IMG/VR virus record: IMGVR_UViG_3300044625_000270
Coordinates: 1-23,496 of that record
DNA: 23,496 bases
Origin: a virus
Direction: 5' to 3' (one strand)
Position 1 is the first letter of the stretch. Every line of letters starts with the position of its first letter. Under the pieces are notes generated by a model. That model saw nothing but the letters and a program-made list of their open reading frames with translations. It had not been told where the DNA came from and made no database searches. Both the position numbers and the translations under genes were made by a program. Of the stretch, positions 14,719 to 21,025 are shown piece by piece.

Positions 14719-15656
14719 TACTTAAACTTCAGTTGAGCCATACATTCAGTAAGTGCCGCCATCGTATTAATTTCACGATCTGCAACAAACGCCGCCTTAT
14801 ATTGATATTCAGCGAGTATCAAAACGAGTTGAGGGATAGAAGACTGCTCGAGATAATCAACAGCTTTATCATAGAGTTTGCGAAAAAGTTCAGTGGATTC
14901 AATATCACTATTTCTTCCTACCCACTTACGAACTTCGGTAAAGTTTTTAGCTTTAAGATTCTTAACAAGTTCTAGGTATGATTCATCACCTAGATTAACG
15001 AGAAGACCCGAATCAATAACACCACTTACAGAATACCGTTGGAGCTCGTTTAGGATCCTACGATAATCTGGAAAGTATTTAGTAATTAATTCAGCAACAA
15101 CTTTACTATCAGCCTCAACCTTTTCAAAAGAAAGGATGTCCATTACGCGGCGATAAAAGCCTGCAGCAATCTTTGGCTTCTCAGAATTTTCAATCTTAAA
15201 TTCGACAACTGCACAACGAGAGTGTAGAGGTTCAATGATACGATTCTTAAAGTTACACGTAAAGATGAATCTACAATTACTACTGAACTCTTCAATGAAC
15301 CCACGCAGAGCTGGTTGAGTAGAGTTAGCATTAAGATAATCAGCCTCGTCAAGGATGACTACTTTCTTCGCATCAGTTAGTGAAACAGAAGATGCAAAGT
15401 TTTTAATTTTACTACGAAGAATATCAATTCCCGATTCTTCAGAACCGTTAATGAAAAGATACTCTGCACCAATCTCATTACAAAGTGCTTTTGCAACTGT
15501 AGTCTTACCTACACCTGCTCCACCACAAAACAAAAAGTTAGGAAGTTCACCAGAGTTGATGAATTCCCTAAACGTCTTCTTCATCGAATCGGGCAGAATG
15601 CATTCATCGATAGTCTGAGGACGATACTTCTCGACCCACAAATATTGGTTACTCAT
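14718..15656 (-). CDS. 44: clamp loader ATPase (T4 gp44-like)
   Basis: AAA+ subunit that loads the gp45 sliding clamp. 312 residues (T4: 319). The N-terminal LWVEKYRPQTIDECILP is the clamp-loader signature; Walker A CGGAGVGKTTVAKAL lies about 44-58, Walker B VVILDEADYL about 98-107, sensor 1 FIFTCN, and the SRC motif (LHSRCAVVEF) supplies the arginine finger. The C-terminal helical collar domain follows. The gene follows a 47-codon membrane peptide by an ATGA overlap and precedes another membrane protein by TAATG. Confidence 0.96.
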   Translation of the reverse strand: MSNQYLWVEKYRPQTIDECILPDSMKKTFREFINSGELPNFLFCGGAGVGKTTVAKALCNEIGAEYLFINGSEESGIDILRSKIKNFASSVSLTDAKKVVILDEADYLNANSTQPALRGFIEEFSSNCRFIFTCNFKNRIIEPLHSRCAVVEFKIENSEKPKIAAGFYRRVMDILSFEKVEADSKVVAELITKYFPDYRRILNELQRYSVSGVIDSGLLVNLGDESYLELVKNLKAKNFTEVRKWVGRNSDIESTELFRKLYDKAVDYLEQSSIPQLVLILAEYQYKAAFVADREINTMAALTECMAQLKFK

Positions 15657-15796
15657 AATATAGTAATGCTCACGTGTTTATATAACCAAATAACAATGTC
15701 TACTAGTTTCCAGATTCCTAGTGGAACGAAGATGCAGCAAACGATAAAGAGGAGAGCTACTGTCTCGCCAACTCCTCTGAATGCACTTCCATCCAT
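15653..15796 (-). CDS. 47-residue membrane peptide between gp45 and gp44
   Basis: A short gene filling the 140-base space between the clamp and clamp-loader genes. ATG 15796 follows CGGAGTTTTAA (ribosome site inside the last gp45 codons), and the TGA overlaps the gp44 ATG as ATGA. The peptide has a short N-terminus (MDGSAFRGVGET), one long hydrophobic stretch (VALLFIVCCIFVPLGIWKLV, then DIVIWLY) able to form one membrane helix or a hairpin, and a short tail with Lys and His. The exact fit to both neighbours argues that it is real. Function unknown; it could tether or signal to the membrane, or be a small effector on the host envelope. Confidence 0.75.
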   Translation of the reverse strand: MDGSAFRGVGETVALLFIVCCIFVPLGIWKLVDIVIWLYKHVSITIL

Positions 15797-16456
15797 TTAA
15801 AACTCCGAGTCAGCCTCGATTGCAACGTAGTAAGTTAGATCGGATGCGGTATGCTTGAAGCGAGAAATCTTCTTCTTCGAGATAGCTACATCGTAATCGT
15901 TAGGAAGCATCTTCAGGTTTTCAACCTTAATGTTTGCTTTAAATTCTTCAGATGTTTGACCAATGGTAACTTCATACGCATTGGATGTTGCATTTTTCTT
16001 GTCAGATACAAGAACTTTAATGTTAGTTCCATCACCAACGATTGATACATCACTTGCTTTAAGAACAGATGATGTGCGTTGAATCATTGCAAGTTGTGAT
16101 GCATCTAGTCTAAAGGTTACATCTTCACCTGGAAACTTAACAGTATTAGGTGCAGATTTTACAAGACCTTCACCGGCCGCAAAGTATTTGATCTTGCTAG
16201 TTCCACCATCAGAAACTGTGACATGCTTCTCAGAGAAGTCAAGATTCGTAGTAGGGAATAGCGATATTACATTTAGGAATTCACCTAGATCATAGATAGG
16301 AAAATCCATAGGCAGTGATTCAGCGATAGACGCCTCGGCCATTACGTTCTTGCCTTCTGAGATCGTAGCCAATTTATTTCCTTGCTTCAAAACAATGCTG
16401 CCATTGATGCTAGCAAAGTTTTTAATAAGTGCAAGTGTTTCTTTACTTAGTTCCAT
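15797..16456 (-). CDS. 45: sliding clamp (T4 gp45-like)
   Basis: Trimeric ring that gives processivity to gp43 and, in T4, couples replication to late transcription. 219 residues (T4: 228). The N-terminus MELSKETLALIKNFASINGSIVLKQGNKL and FPIYDLGEFLNVISLFP match T4 gp45 closely; the rest keeps the two-domain clamp length. The start follows AAGGAGAATATCA and lies 14 bases inside the 3' end of the diphosphohydrolase-like gene. The presence of gp45 agrees with the TATAAATA late promoter sequences seen nearby. Confidence 0.95.
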   Translation of the reverse strand: MELSKETLALIKNFASINGSIVLKQGNKLATISEGKNVMAEASIAESLPMDFPIYDLGEFLNVISLFPTTNLDFSEKHVTVSDGGTSKIKYFAAGEGLVKSAPNTVKFPGEDVTFRLDASQLAMIQRTSSVLKASDVSIVGDGTNIKVLVSDKKNATSNAYEVTIGQTSEEFKANIKVENLKMLPNDYDVAISKKKISRFKHTASDLTYYVAIEADSEF

Positions 16457-16793
16457 TGATATTCTCCTTAGAATATTTTATGTCGTGTTCGTATAAGAAA
16501 GCAAGGCAACACATAGCGTGTGCTAAGTGATGGATATTACTTTCAGGATCTATTTGCTCTCCCATTTTCCACGCCCAGATGTGTCTTTCTAGAGCGTCAA
16601 AATATCGATTAAGCGAATCAGGTACTTTCTTCCAGTTGTCTGGCTCGTATTTCTCTGCGCCGAAGGTAAGAACCTTTACCATTTCAGCTTGAGCAAGAGG
16701 AGGTATCAATCCATAACGAAGTTTACCACCGTCGAACTTACGTCCACCAGTGGTAGCATTTTGTGATTTCTTTATATCTTCTTTAGTTGCCAT
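16443..16793 (-). CDS. dATP/dGTP diphosphohydrolase-like protein (DUF5664/MazZ-like)
   Basis: 116 residues of the all-alpha family: GRKFDGGKLRYGLIPPLAQAEMVKVLTFGAEKY (about 17-49), NWKKVPDSLNRYFDALERHIWAWKMGEQIDPESNIHHLAHAMCCLAFLYEH. The conserved E/D residues (ALERH, GEQIDPES, H-x-x-HA) are those of the MazG-like metal site. Relatives hydrolyse purine deoxynucleotides to monophosphates. Its promoter is the hairpin-embedded one at 16823-16851. Co-transcription with gp45 suggests dNTP pool control during replication. Ribosome site weak (GGTGA). Substrate not determined. Confidence 0.8.
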   Translation of the reverse strand: MATKEDIKKSQNATTGGRKFDGGKLRYGLIPPLAQAEMVKVLTFGAEKYEPDNWKKVPDSLNRYFDALERHIWAWKMGEQIDPESNIHHLAHAMCCLAFLYEHDIKYSKENINGTK

Positions 16794-16807
16794 AATTCAC
16801 CAATAAA

Positions 16808-16841
16808 AGAGGGCTCAGATTGATTATAACCTGAGCCCTCT
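16808..16841 (-). terminator. strong intrinsic terminator enclosing a promoter -10
   Basis: Minus strand: AGAGGGCTCAG, 12-base loop, CTGAGCCCTCT, then TTTTATT: a perfect 11-bp GC-rich stem with a U tract, placed after the HTH gene. The loop contains TATAAT, used by the overlapping promoter, so upstream transcription ends where a new transcript begins. Confidence 0.8.
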
Positions 16842-16851
16842 CCTAAGTACA
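16823..16851 (-). promoter_or_regulatory. promoter of the diphosphohydrolase-gp45 operon, inside a terminator
   Basis: The -35 TGTACT (16851-16846) and -10 TATAAT (16828-16823) have a 17-base spacer. This is the same -35/-10/spacer layout as at gene 43. The left arm of the terminator stem lies in the spacer and the -10 is in the loop. Predicted leader about 23 bases. Confidence 0.7.
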
Positions 16852-16857
16852 AATCAA

Positions 16858-17103
16858 TTAAGCAAACAAGCCGAGCGAGTGTGCTACTTGAATCATGGTC
16901 TTGGTAGGACGACCAACTGCGTACTTGGTAGTACGTTCGCCAGTAGTGAGAGTGGCGCGGTTTGCATAAACGCAAACACCTTTGCTACGCAATGCATGAA
17001 TAGCAGCGGTAGGATTAGCGATGCCAAACATACCAGTGATCTGGCGGGGAGTGGCGGTGGAACCTGAATTCAGGTATTTTTCAAGACGTGCAAGTTTAGA
17101 CAT
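16858..17103 (-). CDS. small helix-turn-helix DNA-binding protein
   Basis: 81 residues. A winged-helix-type fold is suggested: ARLEKYLNSGSTATPRQITGMFGIANPTAAIHALRSKGVCVYANRA has a helix, a T-x-x-QI-x-x-x-FG turn, a recognition helix (NPTAAIHALRS) and a beta wing (VCVYANRATLTTGERTTKYAVG). Similar small HTH proteins occur in T4-like phages. Ribosome site GGAGATATT. The gene is isolated between two intrinsic terminators (17138-17166 upstream, 16808-16841 downstream), so it should have its own promoter, which I cannot place surely; a CGTC-N7-TATATC near 17132-17116 resembles the -10 half of the conserved promoters. A regulator of the phage promoter family is a fair guess. Confidence 0.8.
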   Translation of the reverse strand: MSKLARLEKYLNSGSTATPRQITGMFGIANPTAAIHALRSKGVCVYANRATLTTGERTTKYAVGRPTKTMIQVAHSLGLFA

Positions 17104-17137
17104 AATATCTCCATGATATAACCATCAGACGAAAAAA

Positions 17138-17166
17138 GAAGTGCAGCGATGGCTAAGCCGCACTCC
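17138..17166 (-). terminator. intrinsic terminator after the adaptor gene
   Basis: Minus strand GGAGTGCGGC, 9-base loop, GCTGCACTTC (10 pairs including two G-T wobbles), followed directly by TTTTTT. It lies 19 bases after the stop of the adaptor gene and ends that short transcription unit. Confidence 0.8.
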
Positions 17167-17184
17167 TAGGAATGACTTAATTGC

Positions 17185-17538
17185 TTAAGCTGTTTCTATA
17201 ATACCATAGTCTTTAAGGTTTGTAAAAAATTCTTTTTCTTCTTCGTCAACTTTTACGCTAGGAGCAGAGACTTTAGATTTAGAAGTAGTCTTTGCCGGAG
17301 CAGTATCAAGTTTAGGAGCAGGGAATTGATACACGCCACGAGAGATCTTGTCACCTTTGACAAGCCACATAGGGTAACCAATTTTGGATCCACCATTTGC
17401 ACGCTCTGCATGCAATTTGAAGAAGAGTTGTTCAACTTCTGTGCGAGTGATGGTAGCCTGAGATTCTAGCTTAGGATTAAGCTCGATGAAGGCATCAATA
17501 CAACGCTTTTGAGTTTTGTTAAGATCAGAGTAGTTCAT
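17185..17538 (-). CDS. stand-alone copy of the CobS-like N-terminal domain (putative adaptor)
   Basis: 117 residues from ATG 17538, chosen because AAGGAAATTTATT precedes it; an in-frame start 39 bases upstream has no such site and would crowd the promoter. Residues about 10-70 repeat the N-terminal domain of the adjacent AAA+ protein: IDAFIELNPKLESQATITRTEV ... YPMWLVKGDKISRGVYQFP here against INALVEAHPDVGSTGTVSRAQI ... YPMWIMENKVSRGLYAIP there. The rest is an Ala/Lys/Ser-rich linker and a short acidic C-terminal helix (EEEKEFFTNLKDYGI). It has its own conserved promoter and a terminator. I infer a domain duplication giving a free adaptor or competitor for the AAA+/VWA complex. The molecular role of the domain is unknown to me. 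Confidence 0.78.
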   Translation of the reverse strand: MNYSDLNKTQKRCIDAFIELNPKLESQATITRTEVEQLFFKLHAERANGGSKIGYPMWLVKGDKISRGVYQFPAPKLDTAPAKTTSKSKVSAPSVKVDEEEKEFFTNLKDYGIIETA

Positions 17539-17568
17539 AATAAATTTCCTTACGGGTTTCAAAATAAT

Positions 17569-17597
17569 ATTATACAATATTCACGAATATTTGTACA
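17569..17597 (-). promoter_or_regulatory. conserved TGTACAAATATTCGT promoter, copy 2
   Basis: The -35 TGTACA (17597-17592), a 17-base spacer beginning AATATTCGT, and -10 TATAAT (17574-17569). Here the block continues as AATATTCGTGAATATT, an inverted repeat. Drives the adaptor gene with a leader of about 24 bases. Confidence 0.85.
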
Positions 17598-17600
17598 GGG

Positions 17601-18704
17601 TTAGAATGGAATTTCTTCCGTTGCTGAAGGCGCTTGAGCTTCTACTTCAACTGCTTCAGGAGTGGTTACCTTTTCAAACAGATCAGCGAAGGCATTTCTA
17701 GTTATATCGTCAAATCGATTAATACACAACTCGATCGCTTTCTTCTTATCTTTGAAGATTGAGAAGGCACGTACGATATGCACTAATCGACGAGTGGTAA
17801 TGGTTTCATCCACACCACCATCTGCAAAGGTCCTACGGATTGCATCAGCCCATTTAACTAGGTTGTTTGCAAACTCCTCGTCTTCACATGAGTAGGACTT
17901 CATTAGATTCATGACAATTTTCTTTTCAACCATAGCTGATGGATAGTCTTGATTGAAAGTGATTGCAAATCGCTCAAGGAATGCTTCGTTCAAAACGTTG
18001 GTACCAATGTATCGTCCATCGTCCGAACCCTTACCTTTAGTGTTTGCAGTTGCGAACACAGTGAATCCAGCTGCGGGATACACGAGCTCATTCTTAAGCT
18101 TGAAGTAGTAGGGTTTACCTTCAAGAACTGGTTGCAAACACAGCAGAGTGTTTGCAGAGCCTGCATCAATTTCATCAAGCAGAAGGGGAATACCCATACG
18201 CATTGCGATTAGAACTGGACCTTCGACAATCTGAACGTTACCATCAACCAAAGTCTTAGAACCAATGAGTTGATCTTCGTCAGTCATCATATTCAAGTTG
18301 ACTCGAATGAGTGGAACTTTATTCTTAGCGCAACACTGTTCGACAGTCGTTGACTTGCCGTTGCCAGTAGGACCACTAATGTATGCGGGATAAAATTGAC
18401 GTGACTTAATAATAGTGTCAATGTCTTTATGATTACCAAAGGGAACGTAATTAGTATCTACCTTCGGCACAAGTGATGTGTCTTTTTCGACTGTGGTTGA
18501 TTGCATTGTTTCTTCTACCGTTACAGCATTACCGCCTGGGATTGCATAAAGACCGCGACTGACTTTATTCTCCATAATCCACATAGGGTATTTAGTCGTG
18601 CCAAGTCGTTGCATCACATCAAGAATCTGAGCTCGAGAAACGGTGCCGGTTGAACCGACATCAGGATGAGCTTCAACCAAGGCATTAATAAAATTTTGAT
18701 CCAT
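17601..18704 (-). CDS. cobS: MoxR/CobS-type AAA+ ATPase
   Basis: 367 residues. An N-terminal domain (about 1-57) is shared with the next gene, then a linker, then an AAA+ core: Walker A GPTGNGKST (111-119), Walker B LLLDEID (174-180), sensor 1 FATAN (217-221), arginine-finger region NEAFLERF (239-246), and a helical lid ending in a Pro/Glu-rich tail. This is the form annotated as CobS (cobaltochelatase subunit) in many aquatic T4-like phages. MoxR-type AAA+ proteins work as motors for VWA partners, and the VWA gene lies just upstream here with the same promoter type. No CobN-like metal-chelatase subunit is seen in the window, so a protein- or metal-remodelling motor is as likely as cobalamin synthesis. 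Ribosome site GGAG ten bases before ATG. Confidence 0.88.
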   Translation of the reverse strand: MDQNFINALVEAHPDVGSTGTVSRAQILDVMQRLGTTKYPMWIMENKVSRGLYAIPGGNAVTVEETMQSTTVEKDTSLVPKVDTNYVPFGNHKDIDTIIKSRQFYPAYISGPTGNGKSTTVEQCCAKNKVPLIRVNLNMMTDEDQLIGSKTLVDGNVQIVEGPVLIAMRMGIPLLLDEIDAGSANTLLCLQPVLEGKPYYFKLKNELVYPAAGFTVFATANTKGKGSDDGRYIGTNVLNEAFLERFAITFNQDYPSAMVEKKIVMNLMKSYSCEDEEFANNLVKWADAIRRTFADGGVDETITTRRLVHIVRAFSIFKDKKKAIELCINRFDDITRNAFADLFEKVTTPEAVEVEAQAPSATEEIPF

Positions 18705-18737
18705 AATATAGGTACTCCATCAAGTTGTTGTATATCT

Positions 18738-18766
18738 ATTGTATCTAATAGACGAATATTTGTACA
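18738..18766 (-). promoter_or_regulatory. conserved TGTACAAATATTCGTC promoter, copy 3
   Basis: The -35 TGTACA (18766-18761), 17-base spacer beginning AATATTCGTC, -10 TACAAT (18743-18738). A perfect 10-bp inverted repeat AATAGACGAA / TTCGTCTATT encloses the -35 (about 18779-18747). Drives the AAA+ gene with a leader of about 27 bases. Confidence 0.85.
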
Positions 18767-18805
18767 TACTTCGTCTATTATTTTTTGAATACTTTTGTTT
18801 TAAGC
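18751..18805. repeat. 55-bp direct repeat, copy A (stop codon through promoter)
   Basis: This stretch, from the last codons of the VWA gene to the promoter core of the AAA+ gene, reappears at 20971-21025. The outer 16 and 24 bases are identical (GACGAATATTTGTACA on one side, TTTTTGAATACTTTTGTTTT with the following AAGC on the other); only the middle differs. Confidence 0.85.
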
Positions 18806-20932
18806 CACCATGCCGATGAACTTATTGAGCACTACCCGTGAAGTCTTACGACTGTTGAACACTTTGCCTAGCGCCTTAGACATCTGAGAAGATGACATTG
18901 CCGTATTCACAGAATCAAGGTTGCTATCTTCAATTCTAGCTTTAGAATTCAGAAGATAGTACTCATCGCGTCCTGCAACATTGTCGAGAATACAATACTT
19001 TTGTTTTCTCAGAGATGAGGTGATCTTCTCCATCATAGCATATACGCTATTTCCATCAGTGCATATATTCGACATGTTGTGTCGAACAAAGTTGTTTGCT
19101 GATCGAGTAGTTGACGTCATAATGAAGAACCCGATATTACTCGTGTTGTATCTATCTTTAATGACGTTAAGCAGAACAGAAGTTTGTTGTTGACCATCAT
19201 CGCTAAAGTCATAATCTTTCTTAGTGATGGGATCACGCATATAACTTTTCACATTGATTTTACGTGCTAAACCCTGCTTATCATATCTCCAAGAGCTTCC
19301 ATTGCTGATTCTCTTTTCGTTAGAATAGAGTGCACCGCTTTCGCCATCAGTAAGTGTAATGAACGACATCTTTTCGACTGCATTATTCTTAATGAACTTG
19401 CCAATGTAATCAACCATAAACAATAGTGATTCATTCAGTGGTGTGCCATTTAGTCCATAGTTAGGAACACTGTATGGACGAGACATAAGAACATCAATCA
19501 TCTTGTTGAATTCGCTAGTTGACATTTTATTCGAGAAAAATTCAAGCAGAGTAAATCTATTTCCGTTACCAATTCCACCTTCAACATGAGAACTTGCAGG
19601 CTGATCATAGGAATTGTACCTATCGCCATATCCATCCGTGAAGGCAAACACTTGGTAAGGAATTTGAATTCGCTGACAGAACATAGCAAGGTTGATAACT
19701 TGCTCAATAGTTTCTTCAATATAATCAAACATTGAACCAGACCAATCGAGCAAAAAGATCATGCCGTGTTTCTTTCCATCTTTCACTTGCATGATTTGAC
19801 GGAATAGATCATCTTTCAGTTTGTATGCATAAAGTTTACGACTATCGAGTTGACCGAGCTTAGCGATCTTAGCCCTCTTCATAGAAGAGGCAGACTTACG
19901 CATTTCAAATTCTTTGACTAAATAACTAACAACAGGAGAGTTAGTAGTCTTAAACTTAAGAGACTTTTCTTTGTTGAAGCAACTCTTATAATCGCTAATC
20001 TCTTTGATAATACGCTTGTAATCTACAATAGGATTTGTGCTTTCGTTGAATTCAAAGCGTGGTGTGAAGTATTGAATCTCGAGATCTTCATCAGCAAATT
20101 GATTCAGAGTTTCTTCAAACTTGTTTGCCGTCACCGACTCAAGTTGAGTTTCATCGTCTTCTTCTTTTTGTGGAGAATAACCAGTGCGAGTAGCTTTAGG
20201 CTTTTCTTTAGCTTCTTCTTCATAAGAATCTACATCATCGCTATCTTGAGTATCCCACTCATCGATGTCGTCCATGTCATATTCATCACCATCTTCATAG
20301 CCACTATCTTCCTCGTCGTCTAACTCTTGTTGAAGTTCTTGACGCATGGTCTGACTTAGCTTTTTCTTTTCTTCATGACTAGCTTTACTGTACTCATAGA
20401 TTTCTTCGGCTAGTTTGATAACGTCGTCTTCGGTGTTACATAGATCTACACGACGAAGGAACAGTTGTTCTTCAGAAGTAAACTTTACGCCACAGTTAAA
20501 TCCTACTTTGTAGTAGAGATTAATGCGATCAATAAGCAGAAGTTGTGATAGATCACGGGTTTTGACACCAAAGAAGTCTCGTTCGTTAAGTTCACGGTAG
20601 CCAATATTAAACGACTTACGTGAACCTGGATAACGTTCTTTCATTTTCTTTTCAATGCGAACGTCTTCAATAACGTTGGCGTATGTCTTAAGGTGTTTCT
20701 TTGTATCGAATACAACACCATATGCTTCCTGACCAGTGAAGAGTGCATGACCTACTTCATGTAGCATGAGCATTTCTTCAACAGTAGAACTCATCTCCTT
20801 CCAGCGAGGGAGGATCAATCGACGATTAAGAATGTCGAACATAGCAGTACGAACTCGACCACGTACAACATCGATGTTCTCTGTGGCTAGCAGACGAGCT
20901 AGCATATCTTGTGATTGGGATTGGATGTCCAT
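18800..20932 (-). CDS. CobT-like protein with HExxH and von Willebrand A domains
   Basis: 710 residues, the largest accessory protein here. An N-terminal metallopeptidase-like region has H58-E-V-G-H62 (LHEVGHALFTG) and a possible third ligand in NVIEDVRIE (about 88-95). A helical part and a strongly acidic segment follow (about 206-244, Asp/Glu rich). The C-terminal VWA domain has a complete MIDAS: D397-W-S399-G-S401, T498 in NGTPL, D530 in LTDGESG. The layout matches CobT-like partners of MoxR/CobS AAA+ motors, whose gene is next. The HExxH may bind zinc as an active protease or only structurally. It lies downstream of gp46 with its own conserved promoter; ribosome site GGAAAGG. Target unknown. 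Confidence 0.88.
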   Translation of the reverse strand: MDIQSQSQDMLARLLATENIDVVRGRVRTAMFDILNRRLILPRWKEMSSTVEEMLMLHEVGHALFTGQEAYGVVFDTKKHLKTYANVIEDVRIEKKMKERYPGSRKSFNIGYRELNERDFFGVKTRDLSQLLLIDRINLYYKVGFNCGVKFTSEEQLFLRRVDLCNTEDDVIKLAEEIYEYSKASHEEKKKLSQTMRQELQQELDDEEDSGYEDGDEYDMDDIDEWDTQDSDDVDSYEEEAKEKPKATRTGYSPQKEEDDETQLESVTANKFEETLNQFADEDLEIQYFTPRFEFNESTNPIVDYKRIIKEISDYKSCFNKEKSLKFKTTNSPVVSYLVKEFEMRKSASSMKRAKIAKLGQLDSRKLYAYKLKDDLFRQIMQVKDGKKHGMIFLLDWSGSMFDYIEETIEQVINLAMFCQRIQIPYQVFAFTDGYGDRYNSYDQPASSHVEGGIGNGNRFTLLEFFSNKMSTSEFNKMIDVLMSRPYSVPNYGLNGTPLNESLLFMVDYIGKFIKNNAVEKMSFITLTDGESGALYSNEKRISNGSSWRYDKQGLARKINVKSYMRDPITKKDYDFSDDGQQQTSVLLNVIKDRYNTSNIGFFIMTSTTRSANNFVRHNMSNICTDGNSVYAMMEKITSSLRKQKYCILDNVAGRDEYYLLNSKARIEDSNLDSVNTAMSSSQMSKALGKVFNSRKTSRVVLNKFIGMVA

Positions 20933-20957
20933 AGTACCTTTCCTAGTTTGTAGGGTA

Positions 20958-20986
20958 ATTCTATCTATAAGACGAATATTTGTACA
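20958..20986 (-). promoter_or_regulatory. conserved TGTACAAATATTCGTC promoter, copy 4
   Basis: The -35 TGTACA (20986-20981), 17-base spacer beginning AATATTCGTC, -10 TAGAAT (20963-20958). Drives the VWA protein gene with a leader of about 19 bases. Confidence 0.85.
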
Positions 20987-21025
20987 GGACTTCTATTATT
21001 CTTTTTGAATACTTTTGTTTTAAGC
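20971..21025. repeat. 55-bp direct repeat, copy B (stop codon through promoter)
   Basis: Second copy of the repeat at 18751-18805, running from the gp46 stop region to the promoter core of the VWA gene. It includes the shared TTTTTGAATACTTTTGTTTT tract read through the stop codon. The inverted repeat around the -35 seen in copy A is degraded here. Confidence 0.85.

Noticed and set aside
17601-20932. CobS/CobT reading as proof of cobalamin synthesis by the phage.
   Set aside because: The AAA+ and VWA similarity is to a wide MoxR/VWA class, no CobN-like subunit is present in the window, and the HExxH motif points elsewhere. Kept as a family name only.
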